Source of the DNA: Gemmatimonadaceae bacterium
Lineage (GTDB): Bacteria; Latescibacterota; UBA2968; UBA8231
NCBI GenBank assembly: GCA_002726335.1
Contig: PBSR01000143.1
Coordinates: forward strand, 1 to 26,100
Direction: 5' to 3'
Length of the DNA stretch: 26,100 nucleotides
This document shows positions 19,401 through 26,100 of this stretch, one piece after another. The position numbers and the translations under genes are program-made. Each line of letters begins with the position of its first letter. Position 1 is the stretch's first letter. The notes under the pieces were generated by a model. It was not told the DNA's origin, ran no database searches, and worked only from the letters and a program-made list of their open reading frames with translations.

Positions 19401-19877
19401 TTGCCCAGACGGCAATCCTTTTCGCAGTTCCTCATCGGTACGGCGGCACTGGAACGTCCATCGTTCTTCTACGCCTATGCCGGCATGTGGCTGCATCTCA
19501 TCGTCAGCGTGCCGCTCCTCGTCTTCTTCGCGCAGGTACCACTTCTCGAGGCCCTGTCATCCATGGCGATCGGCTCGTTGAGCCTTGGCATCCTCGTCTA
19601 CAGCATCGTCTCGCGCGAATACGGCCTGCTCGTCAACATCGTTTCTTACGTGCTGAGTCTCGGCCGCGCCCTCGAACCGGTCGACCTGGGATACACCTTC
19701 CTCGTCATCGCCATCATCATCTCCATGGCCTCCGGATACCTGCTGTTGTCCAGCGAGTACCGACGGTATACACGCGAGGTGTACGACGGTGACGAAACCG
19801 GCATGCCTCTTTGGATCACCGTCTGCATCGGCACGATGCTGGTGATGCTCTTTATCTACGGCCTGCGCCTGCTGTAA
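19401..19877 (+). CDS. Small multi-pass membrane protein of unknown function
   Basis: I do not recognise this family. The 158-residue product has about five hydrophobic segments: WLHLIVSVPLLVFFA, SMAIGSLSLGILVYSIV, GLLVNIVSYVLSL, GYTFLVIAIIISMASGYLLL and a final VCIGTMLVMLFIYG near the C-terminus. A charged loop (SSEYRRYTREVYDGDETG) lies before the last one. The frame is open far upstream, so the start is a guess. TTG at 19401 fits the promoter at 19311-19340 but has a weak ribosome binding site. ATG at 19485 would remove 28 residues and leave the first membrane segment intact. It converges on mraY with six bases between the stops. Confidence 0.62.
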   Translation: MPRRQSFSQFLIGTAALERPSFFYAYAGMWLHLIVSVPLLVFFAQVPLLEALSSMAIGSLSLGILVYSIVSREYGLLVNIVSYVLSLGRALEPVDLGYTFLVIAIIISMASGYLLLSSEYRRYTREVYDGDETGMPLWITVCIGTMLVMLFIYGLRLL

Positions 19878-19883
19878 CCACGC

Positions 19884-20990
19884 CTACCTGATCTTCAACG
19901 TTGCCAGGCCGATCAGGGCCAGAATCCCGGCGACGATCCAGAAGCGGATGACGATCTTCGTATCAGCCAGCCCCTGCGCCTGGAAGTGGTGGTGTATCGG
20001 GGCTGAGCGGAAGAACCGACGCCCCAGCCAGCGCAGGCCGATCTTCTCCTGAATCACCACGGAGAGGGCCTCCCCTACGAACACCCCCCCGACGATGAGA
20101 AACAGAAACTCCTGTTTCACCAGCACCACCACTGTGCCCAGCAACCCGCCCAGAGCCATGGAACCGGTATCGCCCATGATGACGTTGGCGGGGTAAGAGT
20201 TGAACCACAGGAATCCGAGACAGGCGCCGAATACGATACAGCAGATGATGGCCACTTCCCCGGCGCCGGGCATGAAGGGAAAGATGAGGAACTCGGCGAT
20301 GCGCGCGTGGCTCGCCACGTAGGCGAAGGCGCCGTAGACGGCCACGGCGAAGGCCGAAGGCACCACGGCCAGACCGTCGATCCCGTCGGCGATGTTCACC
20401 GAGTTGGCGATGGCGACCAGGGTAAACATGATAAAGGGCACGTACCCCCACCCCAGGTCGAGGACGGGTGTCTTGACGAAGGGCACGTAGAGTTGTGTCG
20501 CCAGCCCCGGCGGCAGAGGCGACAACGGCTCGAGTACGTAGATGCCGGCGAAGACGAGAGCGAAGAAACACTGGAGGACCAGCTTGGCTGATTCCGAGAG
20601 GCCCCGATCGCTGGTACCGTGCCGGATCTTCAGATGGTCATCCAGGTATCCGAGGCCGGCGAACCACACGATAGCGGACAGACTCATCAGCACGAAGGTC
20701 TCGTGCAGCTGACACCAGAGCAGGGCGCTCGACAGCACGGCCGCCACCAGCAGGGGGCCACCATAGGTCTTCGGCGTGTGGGAGCCGGCCACGGCAAAAT
20801 CGAAGCTCCGTTTCGTATCGCGACTCCCCCGGCGGTAGAGGCCCAGGATGATGCGGTCACCGAACAGGATGGTGAACAGCAGGGCGGTGATGGCGCCGGC
20901 GATCGCCCGGAAACTGATCGAATCGAGCAACCGCAGGAAGGACAGCGCCTCTCCACTGTGCTGCAGGTATGTTCCCAGATAGTAGAGCAC
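19884..20990 (-). CDS. mraY: Phospho-MurNAc-pentapeptide transferase MraY
   Basis: MraY makes lipid I by moving phospho-MurNAc-pentapeptide from UDP onto undecaprenyl phosphate at the inner membrane. The 368-residue polytopic protein carries the family motifs: GYLDDHLK with the Asp pair, NSVNIADGIDGLA, GDTGSMALGG and APIHHHFQ. It ends with the usual RFWIVAGILALIGLATLKIR. Length matches E. coli MraY (360). It starts with GTG directly after the murG TAA (TAAGTG), so translation is probably coupled to murG. Gene order murG-mraY is the reverse of the normal cell-wall cluster, and murD, ftsW and murC are not here. Confidence 0.97.
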   Translation of the reverse strand: MLYYLGTYLQHSGEALSFLRLLDSISFRAIAGAITALLFTILFGDRIILGLYRRGSRDTKRSFDFAVAGSHTPKTYGGPLLVAAVLSSALLWCQLHETFVLMSLSAIVWFAGLGYLDDHLKIRHGTSDRGLSESAKLVLQCFFALVFAGIYVLEPLSPLPPGLATQLYVPFVKTPVLDLGWGYVPFIMFTLVAIANSVNIADGIDGLAVVPSAFAVAVYGAFAYVASHARIAEFLIFPFMPGAGEVAIICCIVFGACLGFLWFNSYPANVIMGDTGSMALGGLLGTVVVLVKQEFLFLIVGGVFVGEALSVVIQEKIGLRWLGRRFFRSAPIHHHFQAQGLADTKIVIRFWIVAGILALIGLATLKIR

Positions 20991-23012
20991 TTAGGCGCCC
21001 TCTGGCTCGTCGCGTAGGCGTCTGGCGAGGGAGTCGAGGCTGTTCTTCAGTGGGAAGACCGGCTCGAAACTCGGGGACGTGGACAGGATCTGCTCCACAT
21101 CCCCGGCCACGTCCCCGTTCTGCAGAACGCCTCGCTCCAGGAGGCGCTCGAGAGCGTGAACGGTCTCCTGACGACAGCGCCAGTCACGGTGCACGTAGAA
21201 CGGCCGCAGGCCCTCGAGCAGTTCCGGACGGCTGCCGATACGTCCCAGGGCCGCCAGGACCTCCACGAGCACGGCATCGGTGGGATCTTCGAGGGCGGCG
21301 CTCAGGGCGGACTCAACGTCGGCATCGCCAGGGCCGGCCTGCTGTCCCAGCAGTCTGGCTGCCGCGGCCCGGACCTCGAAATAGGGATCCTTCGCCAGTG
21401 ATTCGAGAATGGCGGCGCGAACCCGAGGGCCACCGGCTTCGAGGCCGATCATGGCCAGCGGGAAGTCGATGGCGTTGCGCCGCAGAATCCCGGGGTGTCG
21501 ATAGTCGCCACCCGCCCAACGCTGCATGGCCGACGCCGGGCGTCGATCGCCGAGCAGGGACAGAACCAGGTCCAGCCGCTCCTCGTAGCCGAGCAGGCCG
21601 ACCAGTTTGACACCGACGTTGCGACGGCCGAGAGGGATCTCATAGAACGCCTCGGACGCCAGATGTCGATCCGCCTGGTAGCGCAGATAGGCAAGCTCCT
21701 TCGGACAGAGCTTGCTGACGCCCCCGACTTCCTTGACGCGATGGCTGACGAATCGCATCAGCCGGTTGGGATCCGTGGGTGGGCCGCCGTCAGCCACGGG
21801 AAACTCGAGGGCCAGCGGCGTCGGTCGACGCCCCTGCACGAGGCTGTCTATCTCCCGTATGAGGAGCTCGAGGCTGTCCCGGCGCTGCAGCTTGCGTGCG
21901 GCTGCTCCCATCGCAGTGCGGGCGGTCCCCTCCTGCAGCAGTTCCTGCACGATGCTGGCCAGTCGCTCCCCCCGCACTCCCATCGTCACGGCTCCATCGG
22001 CGTCGCTCCAGCCGGCCTCCTCGAACAGGACGTGGGCGGCGCCGGCGCGCTCGAGAGTCCGGGCGTTGACGGTCTGGTGATCTTCGGCGGCCGTCGACAG
22101 CGGCACGATGACGGCGGGAAGTCCGCAGACACCCACCTCGGTCAGAGTACTGATCCCGCCACGGCAGATGACGACATCGGCGGCGGCATAGGCCATCTCG
22201 ATCGCATCGAAGTAGTCCTGCCGACGGTACCAGGTGTCCGTCCCGTCCAGTCCAAGGGCGGCCGCCTCGCGAGCCGTGTCGGCCACCGCGTCGTACCCGT
22301 CGCCCTGAATGCGACCGGTGCCATGCAGCACGAACAGTCCGTCCTTCTGCGCCTGCAGATGGGGCAGCGCCTCGATGACGGCACGATTGATGACGCGTGA
22401 TCCCTGGGATCCACCGAAGGCGAACACGACGAACCGGTCCTCCGGAATCTGAAGGGCGACCCGGGCGGCAGCCCGATCGAGTTCGAGCAACTCGCGACGG
22501 ACGGGAAACCCGACGATGGCGACACGCTTCATGTCGAACCACCGCCCGGCCTGTTCGAAGACGACGCCGATCCGGTCCGCCAGACGACCGGCGATCTGGT
22601 TCAGCAGTCCGGGCTGTGCATCCGGTGAATAGACGAAGAGTCGGGCTCTGCACAGCCCCAGCCGACGCAGAACGCCACAAGCGAACATGATGGGAGCACT
22701 GACGAAGCCTCCCGTGCCGAAGATGACGTGGGGCCGGAAGTGCAGCAGCAACACACTGGCGACCAGGATTCCGAGGCTTAGATGGAGGGCGAACCAGACC
22801 AGGGCGAAGGGCGACCTGGAACGGGGAAAGGGACGGGCGTGGACGAAACGCAGCGGGTACCCCCGTGCCGGTACCACACTCTCCTCGAGACGGCCCCGCA
22901 CTCCGACATACAGGAACTTCGCCTCGGGGTCCCGACGGCGTAGTTCGTCAGCCACGGCCAGAGCGGGATAGACGTGGCCGCCGGTTCCGCCCCCGGTTAG
23001 CAGGTATTTCAC
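20991..23012 (-). CDS. murG: MurG-type glycosyltransferase fused to a HEAT-like repeat domain
   Basis: MurG adds GlcNAc to lipid I to give lipid II. Residues 1 to about 393 are MurG-like (GT-B fold): GGTGGH with His13, GGSQG (200-204) and RGGISTLTEVGVCGLPAVIV (284-303), followed by DHQ..NA. The usual HEQN-type loop is changed to YSPDAQPGLLN (128-138), and the normal GNPVR reads GFPVR. Residues 394-673 are an extra part not found in ordinary MurG (about 355-370 residues). It has paired amphipathic helices such as RAAILESLAKDPYFEVRAAA, VLVEVLAALGRIG and CRQETVHALERLLE, typical of HEAT repeats. The frame is unbroken. The start is GTG, since the protein begins MKYLLTGGGTGGH as in the family. No Shine-Dalgarno precedes it, and a foldback repeat ends 6 bases upstream. 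Function as lipid II synthase is likely given mraY next door, but the changed loop leaves room for another acceptor. Confidence 0.9.
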   Translation of the reverse strand: MKYLLTGGGTGGHVYPALAVADELRRRDPEAKFLYVGVRGRLEESVVPARGYPLRFVHARPFPRSRSPFALVWFALHLSLGILVASVLLLHFRPHVIFGTGGFVSAPIMFACGVLRRLGLCRARLFVYSPDAQPGLLNQIAGRLADRIGVVFEQAGRWFDMKRVAIVGFPVRRELLELDRAAARVALQIPEDRFVVFAFGGSQGSRVINRAVIEALPHLQAQKDGLFVLHGTGRIQGDGYDAVADTAREAAALGLDGTDTWYRRQDYFDAIEMAYAAADVVICRGGISTLTEVGVCGLPAVIVPLSTAAEDHQTVNARTLERAGAAHVLFEEAGWSDADGAVTMGVRGERLASIVQELLQEGTARTAMGAAARKLQRRDSLELLIREIDSLVQGRRPTPLALEFPVADGGPPTDPNRLMRFVSHRVKEVGGVSKLCPKELAYLRYQADRHLASEAFYEIPLGRRNVGVKLVGLLGYEERLDLVLSLLGDRRPASAMQRWAGGDYRHPGILRRNAIDFPLAMIGLEAGGPRVRAAILESLAKDPYFEVRAAAARLLGQQAGPGDADVESALSAALEDPTDAVLVEVLAALGRIGSRPELLEGLRPFYVHRDWRCRQETVHALERLLERGVLQNGDVAGDVEQILSTSPSFEPVFPLKNSLDSLARRLRDEPEGA

Positions 23013-23017
23013 GCCAG

Positions 23018-23177
23018 GAGCGTGTCCGAGTATGCGCTTTGTAGGCGAGGTCGCGTCATTGGGGCCGCTCGCAAGGCGCGCGAGTGACTTGAATTGAGGG
23101 ATTCAGAGAGCGAGTGCAACGTGGCGAGCGGTCCCAAGGGCGCGGCCGCAGCCCAAATGGTATACTCGGACACGCTC
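23018..23177. repeat. 160-bp foldback (MITE-like or REP-like) element
   Basis: The outer 16 bases, GAGCGTGTCCGAGTAT (23018-23033), are matched exactly by the inverted copy ATACTCGGACACGCTC (23162-23177). A second block pairs at 18 of 22 positions, including TTGGG and CCGCTCGC. The exact centre is a small hairpin TGAAT-tgaggg-ATTCA (23090-23105), so the whole element is symmetrical about 23097.5. It has no coding capacity. No target duplication is visible at the ends. It occupies most of the batE-murG gap and would form a long hairpin in RNA. Confidence 0.75.
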
Positions 23178-23198
23178 TTAGTCCTGAATCTGATGGAA

Positions 23199-23218
23199 GC
23201 CGGGAGAGAGTGCCCGGC
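23199..23218 (-). terminator. Possible weak terminator after batE
   Basis: GCCGGG (23199-23204) and CCCGGC (23213-23218) form a 6-bp GC stem with an 8-base loop, 30 bases after the batE stop. Read leftward it is followed only by TTCC, so termination would be partial. It separates the Bat genes from the foldback repeat and murG. Confidence 0.3.
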
Positions 23219-23247
23219 GGAGGGGGTGTTCTATTATACGGACGGCC

Positions 23248-23988
23248 CTAGATTACCGCGAGGACCTCGTCTGGAAGCCAGCCGCCCAGGCCGTTGGCCA
23301 GGCGCACGAGAAGCCAACCGTCTTCGCGGCGTTCGACGACGACCTTCGTGCCCTCGTGGACGACGAATACCGGTGTCTGGGCCGGTTCCGGGCCGCTGCG
23401 CGCCGTGCCCTCCTCCACCAGGACGATCGCCTCCACCAGACTCAACTCGCGCTGCAGGCGCGCACCGGTGAAGACACCGGCCGTCAGGATCCAGACCCCC
23501 AGTATGACAAGAGTCACCTGGGCCGTCGCACCGGGAAGCTGCCACAGCCGCCAGCACGCCAGCAGAAACAGACCGAGCAGACCGAGACTGGTGGCGGCGA
23601 ACAACTCGTTCATCGTCGGCCACAGGTACACTCCGTAGAGGCCACCGCCCTCTCCGTCGGGGTCCTGGTCGCGTTTGACCCGACGCACGAAGCGCAGGTT
23701 GGCAAGGATATCAGGGTCTCGGGGTTCCAGTCGCTGGGCACGTTCGTACCACAACACGGCCTCCCCGAGGCGGTCGGACTTGAAACAGGCATTACCCAGG
23801 TTGTAGAACAGACGGGCATCCCGGACTCCGCTTTCCACCGCTGCCATGTAGCGCTCTCGGGCCGTGGCAAACTCGTTCTGTCGATAGAACGCATTGCCTT
23901 CGGCATACAGCCCGGCCGCTGCCGTCTGCGAGCCGGCGGGGCCGTGGGTGACGAGGACGAACAACACCAGACTCAGCGCGCCTTTCAC
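23248..23988 (-). CDS. batE: BatE-like TPR and SH3 membrane protein
   Basis: This 246-residue protein matches the BatE layout of Bat (aerotolerance) operons. An N-terminal hydrophobic segment is followed by TPR repeats (ARERYMAAVESG, ARLFYNLGNACFKSDRLGEAVLWYERAQRLEPRD, about 20-100). Two membrane helices come next (about 130-150 and 158-178), then an SH3-like domain at the end with VHEGTKVVVERREDGWLLVRLANGLGGWLP. It starts with GTG, overlapping the batD stop as GTGA. The stop is TAG. The family is tied to stress or oxygen tolerance in some bacteria, but its biochemical role is not settled. Confidence 0.85.
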   Translation of the reverse strand: MKGALSLVLFVLVTHGPAGSQTAAAGLYAEGNAFYRQNEFATARERYMAAVESGVRDARLFYNLGNACFKSDRLGEAVLWYERAQRLEPRDPDILANLRFVRRVKRDQDPDGEGGGLYGVYLWPTMNELFAATSLGLLGLFLLACWRLWQLPGATAQVTLVILGVWILTAGVFTGARLQRELSLVEAIVLVEEGTARSGPEPAQTPVFVVHEGTKVVVERREDGWLLVRLANGLGGWLPDEVLAVI

Positions 23989-25793
23989 GACAGGGCCTCC
24001 CGCAGGTGTTCGACCAGCTCTTCACCTTCGGCCAGAAGTTCCTGCCGTTCGTCGAGGCCGCTGGCACCAGGTGCGAAGCGGCCGAACTCGCAGCGTTCCA
24101 GGAGTCTGTCTATCCCGGCCACCAGCGAATCGGGCAGGCCACGCTCGGTCAGCAGACGATGGCAGGCATCCCGCGTCAGTTCCGGCGCCGGCCGATTCAG
24201 CTGATCGGCGATGAAGACGACGACGGCGTCCTGCAGGGCGCCATGGAAGCCATCACCGTCGTCGACACGGTCAGCCGCCGTCGACAGCCGCCTGGTGGCC
24301 TCGCCACGGGCACGCCGCCTCCGGGCATAGGCTTCGTCCCCCTCGAGCCGACGGCGATGGCGCTGATAGGCGAGCAGTCCCACATAGGCGAGGGGCAACA
24401 GGCCGTGCAACAGCCAGTAGAAGCCGTTGCGGTAGAGCGAGCGGCTCGCCCCCAGGTTGCTGGCATCCGGCTTGATGTGGCGGATGTCCCTGCCCAACTG
24501 TTCGATCTCACGGCGCGTCAGGTCATATGCCGGAGCCGCGCCAGCTTCTGTCTCCCCGGCCTCGATCAGGATGTCGAAGTTACTCGTAGTTGCAGTTCGG
24601 TAGCGTCTGGTGTCCGGGTCGAAGTAGGAGACCTCGACAGCGGGAATCCGCCGGCGCCCTCCCTGCTCCGGGATGAGGATGTACTCCATCTTCTTGCGCG
24701 CACCATATGCCCCGGTCGCCGTCTTGCCCTCTTCCAGTTCGACTGTGGGTGCGTACACTTCGAAGCCGCGGGGCGACATCTCCGGCTCGGCGATGGACTG
24801 CACGTTGCCGTCGCCTTCGATCTCGATGCGCAACGTGATCGGATCGCCGATGTCTACCTGTTGTGGCTGCGCCACACCGGAGACCTCGAAGTGGCCGACG
24901 GCGCCGGCAAAATCGACAGGGCGGCCCTGTTCGGGCAACGGCAGTACCTGGAGGACGATGGGTTCGCTACGCACCATCATGCTCTGCCCACGCCCGAAGA
25001 TCGGGTCGTCGAACATGCTCAGAGCGTCGAGCAGACTGCCGCGGCCACGGCCCTGGGGTACCGAACACTTCACCGACAGCGACTCCACGGTGTGGGTTCC
25101 GGCACTGGTGGGAAACAGAGCGACCCGACGCAGTGGCGCCACGTCATAAGCCACGCCGTCGATCATCTCCCGCTGCGGCGCCAGGCGCTGGGCGACGAAC
25201 AGCTCCTTCACCCAGAAACCGGTAAAAGTGGGGATCTCGGCAAAACCGACATCGCGCAGGTTGAAGCGGTAGCAGAGATCGAAGCGGACCACCACCTGCT
25301 GCCCCACGTAGGCCGTATCCCGCTCGGCTACGGCGCGCACGAAGATCACCTCCTCCAGGCTCGGCTTGCCATCGCCAGCCGTAGCTCCCTGCCCCTTGGC
25401 CTGCCGCCCGCCGCGGACGATTTCTACCTCGATTGTCTCCGTCGACAGGGTCGCGCCCGCCACTTCGATACTGGCCGGGCCGATACGGAACCGGCCGGTC
25501 TTGCGTCCGTAGAGAGTGTAGATGAGTTCGCGAGCGAAGGAAGAACGGCCGTTGACCAGCCCGATCCGCGTGGACACCGAGGGGCCGAAGACGTCGAAAT
25601 TGCTCAGATCCAGCGTCGGCGAGGGTACGTGGTCGAGACTGCCCGTCGAGCTCAGGGTCAACGTCAGCCGGATCGCCTCGGACTGCGTCGCCCGAACCCG
25701 GTCGACGGCAGCATGAAACTCACTGCCTGCCCACGCCGTGCTGCTGAGGGAAAGAATCAGCAGAACGACAGATGGCACTCGAGGGCCCTGCAT
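23985..25793 (-). CDS. batD: BatD-like protein (oxygen tolerance family)
   Basis: BatD is a membrane-anchored periplasmic protein of the Bat operon. The 602-residue product has a clear signal peptide (VPSVVLLILSLSSTAWA, cleavage near residue 22). A long beta-rich part follows with Ig-like units (AAVDRVRATQSEAIRLTLTLS, RAVAERDTAYVGQQVVVRFDL, FEVSGVAQPQQVDIGDPITLRIEIEG). One transmembrane helix (FYWLLHGLLPLAYVGLLAY) and a cytoplasmic helical tail complete it. The frame is open much further upstream, but that stretch overlaps the BatC-like gene in another frame. ATG at 25793 follows the BatC-like stop by 10 bases and has AGGG in range. ATG at 25814 is the alternative. Confidence 0.85.
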   Translation of the reverse strand: MQGPRVPSVVLLILSLSSTAWAGSEFHAAVDRVRATQSEAIRLTLTLSSTGSLDHVPSPTLDLSNFDVFGPSVSTRIGLVNGRSSFARELIYTLYGRKTGRFRIGPASIEVAGATLSTETIEVEIVRGGRQAKGQGATAGDGKPSLEEVIFVRAVAERDTAYVGQQVVVRFDLCYRFNLRDVGFAEIPTFTGFWVKELFVAQRLAPQREMIDGVAYDVAPLRRVALFPTSAGTHTVESLSVKCSVPQGRGRGSLLDALSMFDDPIFGRGQSMMVRSEPIVLQVLPLPEQGRPVDFAGAVGHFEVSGVAQPQQVDIGDPITLRIEIEGDGNVQSIAEPEMSPRGFEVYAPTVELEEGKTATGAYGARKKMEYILIPEQGGRRRIPAVEVSYFDPDTRRYRTATTSNFDILIEAGETEAGAAPAYDLTRREIEQLGRDIRHIKPDASNLGASRSLYRNGFYWLLHGLLPLAYVGLLAYQRHRRRLEGDEAYARRRRARGEATRRLSTAADRVDDGDGFHGALQDAVVVFIADQLNRPAPELTRDACHRLLTERGLPDSLVAGIDRLLERCEFGRFAPGASGLDERQELLAEGEELVEHLREALS

Positions 25794-25803
25794 GTGCTTC
25801 ACC

Positions 25804-26100
25804 CTACCAGTCATGCTCGCCATCGCCACGACGTTTGGGCCGATAGCGACGCTGCTGAGATTGGGCGTCGCGATCCCGCAGCGCATCCAACAGCTGTTCG
25901 GCCTCCTCTTCGTCCATACTCTCCGACTCGTCTTCAGCCGCCTGAACGCCCTCTTCCTCCTGGTCCTCGTCGCCGTTCTCCCCGGGGGTAGACTCCGGCT
26001 GCTCAGGCGGTGGTTCGCCTTCGGCTTCATCCTCACCCGCTTCGGGCTCGGCGGGCTGCTGATCTTCCGCGTCCTGCTGCTGTTCCTGCTGCTGCTGTTC
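25804..26100 (-). CDS. 3' end of a BatC-like (TPR-type) protein, cut by the window edge
   Basis: Reading leftward from the window edge gives 98 open codons to a TAG at 25804-25806. The stretch begins in a Gln-rich run (CAG repeats), continues in a Glu/Pro/Asp-rich low-complexity region, then MDEEEAEQLLDALRDRDAQS and a basic end RRYRPKRRGDGEHDW. Acidic, Gln-rich linkers followed by a helix and a basic tail ending in DW are seen in BatC/BatB-type TPR proteins. The position directly before batD agrees. The TPR part itself is outside the window, so the name rests on the tail and context. Confidence 0.7.
   Translation of the reverse strand, partial: EQQQQEQQQDAEDQQPAEPEAGEDEAEGEPPPEQPESTPGENGDEDQEEEGVQAAEDESESMDEEEAEQLLDALRDRDAQSQQRRYRPKRRGDGEHDW

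Noticed and set aside
23233..23238. TATAAT (leftward) just after batE as the murG promoter
   Set aside because: The -10 is perfect but no -35 match lies 16-18 bases upstream, and the foldback repeat and a hairpin intervene; left unassigned.

Overview
The window is 26.1 kb of GC-rich bacterial chromosome. It comes from a Gram-negative-type organism: there are Sec-exported proteins, a c-di-GMP receptor, lipid II biosynthesis genes and a Bat (aerotolerance) operon. Bat genes, a Gfo/Idh/MocA oxidoreductase and an enolase-superfamily enzyme together would fit an uncultured lineage of the FCB kind (for example Latescibacterota-like). That placement is inference; no rRNA or marker set here proves it. 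TAG, TGA and TAA all serve as real stops, so the code is standard.

Left part (1-8.9 kb). The first 615 bases hold no recognisable gene. Two leftward genes follow: a Gfo/Idh/MocA oxidoreductase and a FapA-like DUF342 protein. Divergent to them is full-length cobalamin-dependent methionine synthase (metH). A perfect 20-bp palindrome with a GATATC core lies in the divergent region, beside a strong promoter that would start metH mRNA almost at its ATG. An enolase-superfamily enzyme and a membrane-anchored cytochrome c follow metH. The cytochrome gene is dead: it has an in-frame amber codon and is cut off by an insertion sequence.

IS21-family element (8869-11391). It is 2523 bp, clearly less GC-rich than the host, with perfect 29-bp terminal inverted repeats, internal repeats, istA and istB. 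istA carries an in-frame TAG near its 3' end. No target duplication is visible and the rest of the cytochrome gene is absent on the far side, which points to an IS-associated deletion.

Middle part (11.4-19.9 kb). An exported S1/P1-type nuclease diverges from a 1-Cys peroxiredoxin, which ends in a strong terminator. Leftward genes then encode SSB and a 58-residue HTH protein, read from a near-consensus promoter with three GTGCAC boxes. Upstream lies a leftward recG-MFS transporter-class V aminotransferase operon. Rightward genes encode a YcgR-like PilZ protein and a small unknown multi-pass membrane protein.

Right part (19.9-26.1 kb). All genes run leftward: the 3' end of a BatC-like TPR protein (cut by the window edge), batD, batE, then a 160-bp foldback repeat, then murG and mraY in the reverse of the usual order. 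The MurG is the most unusual gene: a divergent MurG fused in one reading frame to about 280 extra residues that look like HEAT repeats. The foldback element ends 6 bp from its GTG start, and no Shine-Dalgarno sequence is visible there.
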